A stretch of DNA of 11,359 bases, taken from Candidatus Caenarcanales bacterium (GTDB taxonomy: Bacteria; Cyanobacteriota; Vampirovibrionia; Caenarcaniphilales; Caenarcanaceae). The notes beneath the pieces were generated by a model. The model worked only from the letters and a program-made list of their open reading frames with translations. It was not told the origin of the DNA and did not search any database. A program made the translations under genes and the position numbers. The DNA lies in the NCBI GenBank assembly GCA_947489925.1, contig CANLFK010000068.1, forward strand, positions 1 to 11,359, in the 5' to 3' direction. Position 1 is the first letter of the stretch; every line of letters starts with the position of its first letter. Positions 1-6,687 of this stretch are shown here, piece after piece.

Positions 1-15
1 TGCTGGACAAACTAG

Positions 16-360
16 ATGATATATCAAAACTGTTACATTATGGCTTTTATGAATGTATTTGCTCACGCATCTCTTTTATCTCTCTATCGTAGCAAGCTAC
101 GGGGAATTTTACCCTCAGTGATTAAAAATACGACTCAATCTTTTTGGAAACGCAGAAAACCTCTCTCAGACGAACAAACTATTAAAATACTAACCAAAGA
201 TCTTAATAAGTATTTAATTCAAATACAAACTGATTATGATCCCAATTTAGCTGCTTCTATAAGAAACTTACTTCCAGAAATACAAAGCTCTTATGGACTA
301 TATATGTATGGTCTTGATCCTGAGTCCTCAGAATTTTCGAGAATTTATAAAGAATCTTGA
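16..360 (+). CDS. Hypothetical protein, 114 codons, possibly a gene fragment
   Basis: I do not recognise this protein. The ATG at 16 directly follows an in-frame TAG, and internal ATGs at 40 and 49 are equally possible starts; none has a clear ribosome binding site. The first ~25 residues are fairly hydrophobic. The rest is mixed and charged, with WKRRKPLSDEQ near the middle and a C-terminal half rich in Leu, Asn, Tyr and Ser; the composition looks like real coding sequence. A second frame is open from the left edge to a TAG at 90-92 (reads LDKLDDISKLLHYGF...), so either an upstream gene ends here or this is the 3' part of a frameshifted gene. The downstream region also looks decayed, which favours a remnant. 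No signal peptide or known motif was found. Confidence 0.4.
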   Translation: MIYQNCYIMAFMNVFAHASLLSLYRSKLRGILPSVIKNTTQSFWKRRKPLSDEQTIKILTKDLNKYLIQIQTDYDPNLAASIRNLLPEIQSSYGLYMYGLDPESSEFSRIYKES

Positions 361-454
361 ATTTATAGAAAACAGAAGCTCAACAAATAATTCTCTGCCG
401 AAAGTTTAAATATTTGCGGTTTTTCAGTTGTGGGTTTATAAAGTCATAAAGTAT

Positions 455-610
455 TCAATGTCTGCGTTTACGAGTGCTAGTAATCTTTTTGGATTTAAGG
501 GGAGAAAAAGTAAAGCCACCGTTTTTTTTGTCGAATAGATTGGGCATACCAAAGATTTGAATTAATAAAAAAAGAAAAAAAGCAATCACAAAAAAAAGTA
601 GAAATTCCAT
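455..610 (-). CDS. Possible small single-span membrane protein, 51 aa
   Basis: On the reverse strand, ATG at 610-608 opens a frame to a TGA at 457-455. Residues 2-20 are almost entirely Phe, Leu, Ile, Val and Ala (starts MEFLLFFVIAFFLFLLIQIF), giving one strong membrane segment. The C-terminal 30 residues are polar and end in a basic cluster (KSKKITSTRKRRH), so by the positive-inside rule the C-terminus would be cytoplasmic. There is no Shine-Dalgarno sequence, but most genes in this window lack one. A/T runs could produce a Phe/Leu-rich frame by chance. Against chance are the clean division into a membrane segment and a basic tail, and the use of non-poly-A/T codons in the tail. No homologue is recognised. 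Confidence 0.35.
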   Translation of the reverse strand: MEFLLFFVIAFFLFLLIQIFGMPNLFDKKNGGFTFSPLKSKKITSTRKRRH

Positions 611-670
611 TTTAAGTTTTAAATAAATCTGTCTGTCTTAAAAATAAAGGCTAAAAATTAAAAATAAATT

Positions 671-883
671 ATGGATTCACCTGTAACTCCCGAGACTACA
701 GAAGAAAACGGTAAAATAATCAATTAAGCGAATTTTTTTCTGAATTTTTTAAATATATTTACTTAGTTAATATTTGGAAAGATCAAGATTTTAAATTAAT
801 ATATATAAATAATTTCTGGCAAAGTTAAATTTGAACCAGAGAAATTTTCGTTAATTAATGCTTTAAAGAAGACTCTTTTGTAA
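671..883 (+). pseudogene. Possible decayed ~70-codon gene with two compensating frameshifts
   Basis: An ATG at 671 begins MDSPVTPETTEENGK and hits a TAA at 725. The frame one base back is open from 715 to 825 and reads like protein (LSEFFSEFFKYIYLVNIWK and onward). The original frame reopens from 809 and gives KVKFEPEKFSLINALKKTLL before a TAA at 881-883. Joining these three segments needs one indel in the A-rich stretch near 712-720 and an opposite one between 809 and 825. The join gives a continuous ~70-residue charged/hydrophobic product ending 10 bp before the transglycosylase ATG. I do not recognise the family. AT-rich DNA can mimic such residues, so this is tentative; a sequencing-error origin is also possible. 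Confidence 0.3.
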
Positions 884-893
884 AAATATAAAA

Positions 894-3113
894 ATGAAAA
901 GTTTTGAATTTAATTTTCCTAAAATCGGGATTTATATATTATCAATTTTGCTTGCTAGCGGTTTAATTATTTTATTGGCTTTCACTTTGCCGATTAATAA
1001 ATTAATTGAAGCCTTAGAAAATCAAAAGATTAATCCGACTGATTTTTCTAGTCCTCCGTCCATAAATTTGGCTAGTGCCATTAAAGTTTTACCTGAAAAT
1101 AAAGATTTAGCCATCGAAAAACTCGAAAAGCTCAGTAATGCTTTAACTCCAACTAATGAGGCTCGCAGATTATATATTTTAGGACAAATTGCTCAAAGAA
1201 ATAGCCGTTTTGAAGAAGCTTTAAATTATTATTCTCAAATTCCTTTACGAGCCTTGCCTTATTTGGCGGATCGAGTTTTATTACACAAAGCCGAAATAAA
1301 TGCTGAGCTCGGTCGTGAAAAGCTGGTCATGAATTCTTGCCGTGATATTTTACGCAATTATCCAAATTCTTTATCTTTTGAAGCCGCCCATTATGAATTA
1401 GCTCGTTCTTATTTAAGGCAACGCAATTTTCCGCTCGCCCAAAAAGGCTTTCAATTCATTATTAATAAATTCCCAAATTCAAATTATGCCATTGGATCAA
1501 CTTATTATTTGGGACAAATGCAAGATAATAATGTATCAGCTCGTAATCAATTATGGGAAAAATACTTAAGCAAAAGTCCAGATGGTCGCTTCGCTGATGA
1601 AATAACTGATATTTGGCTTAAGGAAGGAAATTTAAGCTCTCAGCAAAAAGTTTTAATTGGTTTAAATTATTTTTATAAAGACAAAAACCTTACAAATAAT
1701 CAGAAATTAAGTGATTTGCTGTCGGCTGAAATTCGTGAATTAAATTGGCTTATTTTAGGCAAAACTTACTTGAAAGAAAAGCAAAAAGGCTTAGCCCAAA
1801 AAACTTTATTAAATGGCTTAAAAACCTCTACCGATGACGATAATTTTAAAACAGCCTTGAATCTATTGTTTACAAACTCATCAAAAGAAGAAATAAATAG
1901 TTTTGCTCAAATTTTATTAGCTTTGGATAATTTATCGAGTGAAAACAAAGCTTTTATTTATTGGCGATTAGCGGCTTTTAATAAAGCTGACAGAAAGAAA
2001 AATCTTTATAATTTATTACAAAAACACCCAAATAGTTATTGGTCTCCTAGTGCGGCAAATGAAATTTTTTGGGATATGTATAAATCTGGAAATCAAGCTG
2101 AAGCGATCAAGCTTGGGCAAAATTTAATTGTTCAATATGCAAATTATCCAGAAATGGCTAAAGTTTTATTTTGGTTGGGTAAAAGTGCTGAATTGGCTGG
2201 AGAAAACACACAAGCTCAAAATTATTATGCTCAGATTTTAAAGTCTCATATTGATAATTATTATGCTTTCCGAGCCAAAGAAAGACTTAAAGCCTTAAGA
2301 GGCGGAATTGATCAGGGTTGGCATTTAAAAAACTTTTCAATGATTAATAATTCAATTGATCTTAAAAATTGGGATTGGTCTTTGCCTAAAGAGGAAATTC
2401 AGCTTTTGAATCCAACTATTAAAGAATTACTTAGCTTGAATTTATGGCAAGAAGCAATTAGTTTATTGTCTAATAATTATGACAAGCAATATCCCGCCTT
2501 GCAAGCTTGGCTTAAGATAAAAGTGGAAAATGCAATAGTTGATGGCATAAAAATTGCTTCTGATCAAATTTATAAACAAAAACCAGCTTTAAATGCTCAA
2601 AATGATTATTGGAAATTAAGTTATCCTTTGATTTATTTTGAATATACGCAAGAATCAGCTTTAAAAAATAATTTCAATCCATTTTTATTACAAGCTTTAA
2701 TGAGGCAAGAGTCCCGTTTTCAGCCAAGAGTAATTTCCACTTCTAAAGCATATGGTTTATGTCAATTATTAACGGGCACAGCCAAAGAAGTAGCTAAATC
2801 AGTTAATTTGCCATCTCCAACGACTGATTTATTGATGACACCCGCCTATAATATAAATTTGGGATCTAAATATTTGGGTGATTTAATTAAAAGATTTGAC
2901 GGACAAGCCCAATTAGCAGTAGCCGCTTATAATGCAGGACCTGGATCGGTTAGCAAATGGCAAAAAGCTTCTACCACTCAAGATCCAGATATGTTTATCG
3001 AAAGTATTCCATACGAGGAGACTAGGAAATATGTCATTAATGTCTTTGAAAACTATTGGATTTATGAAAATTTATTTGGTGCAAAATCAATAGCAGTGAA
3101 TTATGCTCAGTAA
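894..3113 (+). CDS. slt: Slt70-type soluble/anchored lytic murein transglycosylase
   Basis: This enzyme cleaves the MurNAc-GlcNAc bond of peptidoglycan non-hydrolytically, giving 1,6-anhydro-MurNAc ends, and would act in the periplasm. Residues ~12-33 form one hydrophobic segment (IGIYILSILLASGLIILL), an anchor or uncleaved signal. Residues ~90-470 are helical with TPR-like units (for example FEAAHYELARSYLRQRNF), as in the Slt superhelix. The C-terminal SLT domain spans ~590-710: the catalytic Glu is E606 in ALMRQESRF, followed by YGLCQLL at 620-626, AAYNAGPG ending at residue 684, and IPYEETRKYV. The family usually has GLMQLMP; here Met is Cys and the Pro is missing. At 739 residues it is longer than E. 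coli Slt (~645). An in-frame TAA at 864 makes ATG 894 the first start; no ribosome binding site is visible. It converges with the next gene, 19 bp apart. A role in septation, wall turnover or flagellum insertion cannot be chosen from sequence. Confidence 0.93.
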   Translation: MKSFEFNFPKIGIYILSILLASGLIILLAFTLPINKLIEALENQKINPTDFSSPPSINLASAIKVLPENKDLAIEKLEKLSNALTPTNEARRLYILGQIAQRNSRFEEALNYYSQIPLRALPYLADRVLLHKAEINAELGREKLVMNSCRDILRNYPNSLSFEAAHYELARSYLRQRNFPLAQKGFQFIINKFPNSNYAIGSTYYLGQMQDNNVSARNQLWEKYLSKSPDGRFADEITDIWLKEGNLSSQQKVLIGLNYFYKDKNLTNNQKLSDLLSAEIRELNWLILGKTYLKEKQKGLAQKTLLNGLKTSTDDDNFKTALNLLFTNSSKEEINSFAQILLALDNLSSENKAFIYWRLAAFNKADRKKNLYNLLQKHPNSYWSPSAANEIFWDMYKSGNQAEAIKLGQNLIVQYANYPEMAKVLFWLGKSAELAGENTQAQNYYAQILKSHIDNYYAFRAKERLKALRGGIDQGWHLKNFSMINNSIDLKNWDWSLPKEEIQLLNPTIKELLSLNLWQEAISLLSNNYDKQYPALQAWLKIKVENAIVDGIKIASDQIYKQKPALNAQNDYWKLSYPLIYFEYTQESALKNNFNPFLLQALMRQESRFQPRVISTSKAYGLCQLLTGTAKEVAKSVNLPSPTTDLLMTPAYNINLGSKYLGDLIKRFDGQAQLAVAAYNAGPGSVSKWQKASTTQDPDMFIESIPYEETRKYVINVFENYWIYENLFGAKSIAVNYAQ

Positions 3114-3132
3114 ATACACAAATCCATATCTA

Positions 3133-4314
3133 TTAAGCAAAGAACTCAGCAAATGAAACTGGCTGACCATTAGCAGGAGTAGCCTGAATTGGATTAATGC
3201 CACTCTCTCTTTGTGCAAAGAATGGACTTCCAATTGTAGTATTAGGCCTTGCAGCTTGAGTTCGAGCTTGTTGTGCAGGATTTCCACCACCACTTGGAAT
3301 TGGCAATAATTGAGGTAAATTTATACTTGGTTGTCCTTCAACACCAACTACTGTTGGGTGGGGTGATTGACCAGATTGATTTATAAAATCGGCTGAATTA
3401 GACCTTGGGAAAACATCTTCATTAGTATTTTCAAAATTAGCTCTGTCTCTGCCAACTCGCACAACATTTGCACCAGCATTAATTCTGTATTGGCTACCTC
3501 TTTCATCGGTTAATATTTGCACTTGAGGATTATTGGATGCTTGTCTGGTCAGGCTTACAGCACCGATTGCTACAGTTCTGGCATTATTTATATCAAAACC
3601 ATTATTTCCATTTTGTCCAGTACGGCTAGAAAGTAAGGCTAAATCGCCACCAGCCATATTAATAGCACCTTCTCCTCCAACAGCTATTACTCGGTGAGGC
3701 AAATTATTATTTGAAGTTGGGTTTAAAGCAATATTAATTGGTGCAGTACCACGAGTATTATCAATTGGATCTCCAAAAGTACCAAAAGAATGAAATATAC
3801 CAGTTACTGTGCCACCATCAGCATTAGGATTAGTTATTGTGGTTTCTTTGCTGCCAATAAAACCAGTAAATTTACCTTCTAATTGGGCTGTTACATCGTT
3901 AAATAAATTATTGACGACAGCTCCACTATTATTAGCCGCCTGAAAAGTTTTTGGATTACCAGGATTATCTTCAAAAGTGAATATATTTGGCTGTCCATTG
4001 TTTTGTACTGTTCCAGGACGAGATATTATATCTGCAACTGGAGTTGGTGTCGGTGTTGGTGTTGGCGGAATACTTGGAACTGGTGTGGGTGTTGGTGTTG
4101 GCGGAGTTGTTGGTGTTGGTGTAGGTGCTGGTGTTGGAACAGGTGTTGGTGTGGGAGTTGGTGGAGTCGGTGGTGTGGGCTGATAAGAATCCATTTCTTG
4201 GATAAAAGCTTGATCACTTGGAAAAAAATCAGGATATTTAGCCCATTCGGGTGGTTTTTCATAAGTTGTTAATTTAGAACTGATTAATCCATTACCATTT
4301 GCTGCGATTGTCAT
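3133..4314 (-). CDS. Unrecognised Pro/Thr-rich linker protein, possible type I secretion substrate
   Basis: This 393-residue protein has no signal peptide or membrane segment. Residues 1-45 are a short polar head containing EKPPEWAKYPDFFPSDQ. Residues 46-93 are a Pro/Thr-rich linker of TPTP and TPVP units. Residues ~95-330 are rich in Gly, Asn, Thr and Ser and look beta-rich (segments such as GAINMAGGDLALLSS and QILTDERGSQYRINAGANVV). A low-complexity Pro/Gln tail ends in VSFAEFFA. A leaderless, Gly/Asn-rich chain ending with an acidic residue and a few hydrophobic ones resembles type I (ABC exporter) substrates, but no RTX nonapeptides are visible, so this is inference. I do not recognise the main domain. 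The reading frame is long and clean and its base composition is less AT-biased than its neighbours. Only a weak purine-rich AGAGACGG precedes the ATG. The 233-bp gap upstream shows no convincing promoter. Confidence 0.75.
   Translation of the reverse strand: MTIAANGNGLISSKLTTYEKPPEWAKYPDFFPSDQAFIQEMDSYQPTPPTPPTPTPTPVPTPAPTPTPTTPPTPTPTPVPSIPPTPTPTPTPVADIISRPGTVQNNGQPNIFTFEDNPGNPKTFQAANNSGAVVNNLFNDVTAQLEGKFTGFIGSKETTITNPNADGGTVTGIFHSFGTFGDPIDNTRGTAPINIALNPTSNNNLPHRVIAVGGEGAINMAGGDLALLSSRTGQNGNNGFDINNARTVAIGAVSLTRQASNNPQVQILTDERGSQYRINAGANVVRVGRDRANFENTNEDVFPRSNSADFINQSGQSPHPTVVGVEGQPSINLPQLLPIPSGGGNPAQQARTQAARPNTTIGSPFFAQRESGINPIQATPANGQPVSFAEFFA
4036..4179 (-). repeat. Pro/Thr-rich coding repeat (imperfect GTTGGT/ACACCA-type hexamers)
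   Basis: These ~144 bp encode residues 46-93 of the gene at 3133-4314 and are built of imperfect 6-bp units, read on the + strand as GGTGTT/GGAGTT. The product alternates Pro with Thr, with some Val, Ala, Ile and Ser. Such segments act as extended, stiff linkers between domains. The + strand here has dozens of regularly spaced GG pairs, so two-layer G-quadruplex formation is conceivable. Long reading frames on the opposite strand (Gly-Val repeats) are a by-product of this repeat, not genes. Confidence 0.85.
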
Positions 4315-4547
4315 AATTTCCCGTCTCTTTGTTAAAGCAATTTGTCTTTAGATACAAGAAAACTAATGTCTGTGAATTAATAATTGATTAAAATAATGGC
4401 AACTTGAAGGGATTAATGGCTATTTTACGGGATTACTTAATGGGACAACCCTTTATACAGGCTTATTACCACAGGATTTAAGAAGAGCAAGATAAAGATC
4501 TCACCAGAAAAGACAATAACTTATCAATAAAAATCTGTAATCAAGAA

Positions 4548-5339
4548 TCAATAATTTGCAAATTTATAAAAAGTTTGATCTTCTGGATTTAGGCTAGGAA
4601 TAGCGGCTATCAGTTTTTGAGTATATTTTTCGGTTGGATTATTTAAAATATCTTTTGTAAAACCTCTCTCAATGATTTCACCCGCACGCATAATACAAAT
4701 TTGATCAGCTAAGTTTTTAAGCGACAATAAATCATGTGAAATAATTAGACAAGCAAAGTTTTTTTGCAGAGTTAATTTTCTAAATAAGCTTAAAATTTGT
4801 GCTCGAATTGATACATCTAAAGCACTAGTTGGCTCATCAGCAATTAATAAATCTGGCTCACAGCAAATAGCTCTGGCAATAGCCGCTCTTTGAATTTGTC
4901 CGCCCGATAATTGATGAGGAAAACGATTCATTAAGTTTAAATCGTTTAAGCCCACTAATTCAAATAATTCGGCGATTTTATTTTTTAAGTCATTTTGTTT
5001 TTTGACAATTTCATATTCTTCTAAAGGCGAAGTCAAGCTTTGATAAATTGTATATTTAGGATTAAAACTAGCTAATGAATTCTGAAAGACTAATTGAACC
5101 TTTTTTCTTTGGGTTTTTGGTCTGGTATTTACTAAACTAAAGTCTAGTTTATTTAAATTAAATTGCCCACTATCCGCAGTTAAAAGACCAGCCAAAATTT
5201 TAGCGATTGTGCTTTTTCCAGAGCCAGATTCGCCAGCTAAAGCCAAAATTTGACCAGTTTCAATCTCAAAATTAATATTATTTAAAACAGTTTGATTTTG
5301 AAATTTTTTATTTAAATTTTTAATTTGTGCTAGAAGCAT
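4548..5339 (-). CDS. ABC transporter ATP-binding protein, oligopeptide/nickel (OppF/DppF-like) type
   Basis: This cytoplasmic ATPase subunit would drive an importer of the peptide/nickel family. In the 263-residue product, Walker A is GESGSGKST (36-44), the Q-loop is VFQ at 84-86, the signature is LSGGQ (144-148), Walker B is LLIADEP (164-170) and the switch His is H202 in ISHD. The C-terminal NPTEKYTQKLIAAIP matches the Opp/Dpp motif usually written HPYTQALLxAIP, which points to that subfamily. I chose the ATG at 5339: the frame extends upstream to an ATG at 5480, but that extension (47 residues) is Lys-rich, lies outside the ABC fold and overlaps the divergent gene at 5389. No permease, binding protein or second ATPase lies within the window, so the substrate cannot be named and the subunit may work with parts encoded elsewhere. 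All catalytic motifs are intact. Confidence 0.9.
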   Translation of the reverse strand: MLLAQIKNLNKKFQNQTVLNNINFEIETGQILALAGESGSGKSTIAKILAGLLTADSGQFNLNKLDFSLVNTRPKTQRKKVQLVFQNSLASFNPKYTIYQSLTSPLEEYEIVKKQNDLKNKIAELFELVGLNDLNLMNRFPHQLSGGQIQRAAIARAICCEPDLLIADEPTSALDVSIRAQILSLFRKLTLQKNFACLIISHDLLSLKNLADQICIMRAGEIIERGFTKDILNNPTEKYTQKLIAAIPSLNPEDQTFYKFANY

Positions 5340-5388
5340 GGCTAAATGAGGAATATATTTTTTAGCGTTTAACTTAAATAATAAGAAA

Positions 5389-5847
5389 ATGGACTTTTCT
5401 CGAAATACTTGCTTGAGTTTATCATTTATTACTTTGTCTTTTAGCTTTTTATTTTCGATTCGTTTAATCGCTTTGCCCAAAGTAAGTAATTATAAATTAA
5501 ATTCTGAATTCATTGATTCAGTAGTGCAAGACATCAAAAATAATAATAAACAACTTTTTGAAAAAACTTTACAGCTAGAAGAATCTTTCAGCAAAACAGG
5601 TAAAAGTGAATTAATTAAAATTCAAACTAATATAAAAACAAGAAAACAAAAGAAAGTTGTTATTTCACAGCCTAAGGCTTTAAAAGACAGACCCAGAACT
5701 AAAATCAAAGTTAAGGCTATTAAAAATTTAAAAACTATTAGCCAAGAACCGAACACAATTTTTCTTACGCCAAAGCCAATTCAAGAGCCAATTCAAGTGA
5801 AATTTGAGGAAGAATTTCCAGTTTTAAGAAAACCTAGTCAAATTTAA
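5389..5847 (+). CDS. Unrecognised membrane-anchored basic protein, first gene of a flagellar-type unit
   Basis: This 152-residue protein has a hydrophobic segment at ~8-30 (rich in Leu, Phe, Ser, Ile, ending SIRLIALPK), acting as an uncleaved anchor or signal peptide. A likely helical stretch follows (~38-75, LNSEFIDSVVQDIKNNNKQ). The second half is very basic and low in complexity, with Lys/Arg-Pro motifs (KALKDRPRTKIKVKAIKN), and the tail holds PKPIQEPIQ and ends in PSQI. It stops 1 bp before the ATG of the rod-type gene, so the two are probably co-transcribed and translationally coupled. The position suggests a flagellum-related role. FliL and MotE were considered; the anchor position would fit, but no conserved motif of either is seen. 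The 49 bp between this ATG and the divergent ABC gene must hold both promoters, yet no clear box is visible. Confidence 0.65.
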   Translation: MDFSRNTCLSLSFITLSFSFLFSIRLIALPKVSNYKLNSEFIDSVVQDIKNNNKQLFEKTLQLEESFSKTGKSELIKIQTNIKTRKQKKVVISQPKALKDRPRTKIKVKAIKNLKTISQEPNTIFLTPKPIQEPIQVKFEEEFPVLRKPSQI

Positions 5848-5848
5848 A

Positions 5849-6667
5849 ATGTCAGATTTAATTTACAATAATTATTTCTCTCCATTAGACAATTTGGCTG
5901 GTTCATCTTTTGGATCAAACCGAGAATTTGCCGCTGAAAATATTATTAATAAAAAAAATAATACTAATGCACCCGAAAACTTTAATGACTTATTAACTAA
6001 TAATACTAATCAAAAAGGTTTAGCTTCATATGGTGGTTGTCATTCTTTAACTCCAATGGACTGTGGTAATGCAGAAAAATCTATTCAAGATAGTAGAGAC
6101 GCAAATGAAAAAAGTATTAAAAGTAGTATTTCAAATATTTTAAATGCTGATAAACCGGGGTATAAAAGGGTTTTGCCCTTCAAAGATGCAAATGGAAACT
6201 TAATTGAAGAAAATACAAAAGGCAGGCTAGAAAAAACGAATTGGCCTTTAGATTTATCATTAGACGGAATGGGACAAGGTTTTAAATTGCAAAATGGTGA
6301 ATATACAAGAGATGGTCGTTTTAAATTTGATATTCAGGGGCGATTAGTAACAGTTGAAGATGAAATTCCTTTGGAAATATGTTATGAAAAAAATGCCCCG
6401 ATTGATTGGAGCTTAAAAAAAATAAAAATTGACACCGAAGGAAAAGTAATGGATTTGGAAAATGGTGAAATTTTGGGCAAAATTGAAATTGAGAAAGAAA
6501 AAGATAGTGTTCTTCGACAAGGTTATATTGAAAGACCAGATATTAATTTGCCACTTGAATTTATGGGGCTTGCACAAAAGTTAAGATTAGTTGATTTAAA
6601 TAATAATTTATCTAGTTTGGGCACAAAGTTAGATGGTGAGGCTTTACAATTAGTGAAAGGTTTATAG
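5849..6667 (+). CDS. Flagellar basal-body rod protein, FlgF/FlgG family (atypical N-terminus)
   Basis: FlgF and FlgG polymerise in the periplasm as the flagellar rod. Three family regions are visible in this 272-residue protein. The first is SISNILNADKPGYKR (~93-107), a variant of the rod motif SxNLANxxTxGFK. The second is the central LSLDGMGQGFKLQNGEYTRDG (~137-156) followed by FKFDIQGRLVT, matching the family's 'L.V.G.GFF.v...g...YTRDGsF..d..G.LVt'. The third is the C-terminal QGYIERPDINLPLEFMGLAQKLR (~224-246), matching 'GyLE.SNVn.veEMv.mI.aqR'. The N-terminus is unusual: the rod motif sits near residue 100 rather than ~25, behind about 70 Asn/Ser-rich residues. The span from it to the central motif is short (~28 residues), closer to FlgF than FlgG. 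The gene lies 1 bp after the anchor-protein gene and 20 bp before the epimerase gene. Family assignment is firm; F versus G is open. Confidence 0.82.
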   Translation: MSDLIYNNYFSPLDNLAGSSFGSNREFAAENIINKKNNTNAPENFNDLLTNNTNQKGLASYGGCHSLTPMDCGNAEKSIQDSRDANEKSIKSSISNILNADKPGYKRVLPFKDANGNLIEENTKGRLEKTNWPLDLSLDGMGQGFKLQNGEYTRDGRFKFDIQGRLVTVEDEIPLEICYEKNAPIDWSLKKIKIDTEGKVMDLENGEILGKIEIEKEKDSVLRQGYIERPDINLPLEFMGLAQKLRLVDLNNNLSSLGTKLDGEALQLVKGL

Positions 6668-6687
6668 TTTTATAACAATTTAATTTA

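Larger units (their letters stand above)
361..893. other. Poorly coding 533-bp stretch upstream of the transglycosylase gene
   Basis: Very AT-rich, with several A and T runs. No ORF longer than about 50 codons is present. It holds two weak coding candidates, listed separately: a 51-codon reverse-strand membrane-protein ORF (455-610) and a forward-strand, twice-frameshifted remnant (671-883). I see no tRNA, structured RNA, convincing promoter or hairpin terminator in it. Confidence 0.5.

Noticed and set aside
3114..3132. Bidirectional terminator between the convergent slt and Pro/Thr genes
   Set aside because: The 19-bp gap has no inverted repeat or T-run able to form a hairpin terminator.
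3087..3293. Reverse frame of 68 codons across the slt / Pro-Thr gene junction
   Set aside because: It overlaps the 3' end of slt and the 3' end of a real reverse gene in another frame; the product looks random.
3977..4272. Forward-strand reading frames of Gly-Val and Cys-Trp repeats
   Set aside because: They are the complement of the Pro/Thr linker of the reverse gene; hexamer repeats keep several frames open at once.
4315..4440. Promoter for the reverse Pro/Thr gene (TTGCCA near 4400)
   Set aside because: No -10 box of acceptable quality at the right distance; in DNA this AT-rich such partial matches are expected by chance.
4416..4481. 21-codon forward frame (MAILRDYLMGQPF...) between two reverse genes
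   Set aside because: Too short, no ribosome binding site, and no sign of conservation that can be seen here.
5340..5480. N-terminal extension of the ABC ATPase to an ATG at 5480
   Set aside because: The extra 47 residues are Lys-rich, outside the ABC fold, and antisense to the start of the divergent gene; the ATG at 5339 directly precedes the conserved first strand.
5389..5847. Assignment of the 152-residue protein as FliL or MotE
   Set aside because: Only the single N-terminal anchor agrees; no conserved C-terminal motif of either family is visible.
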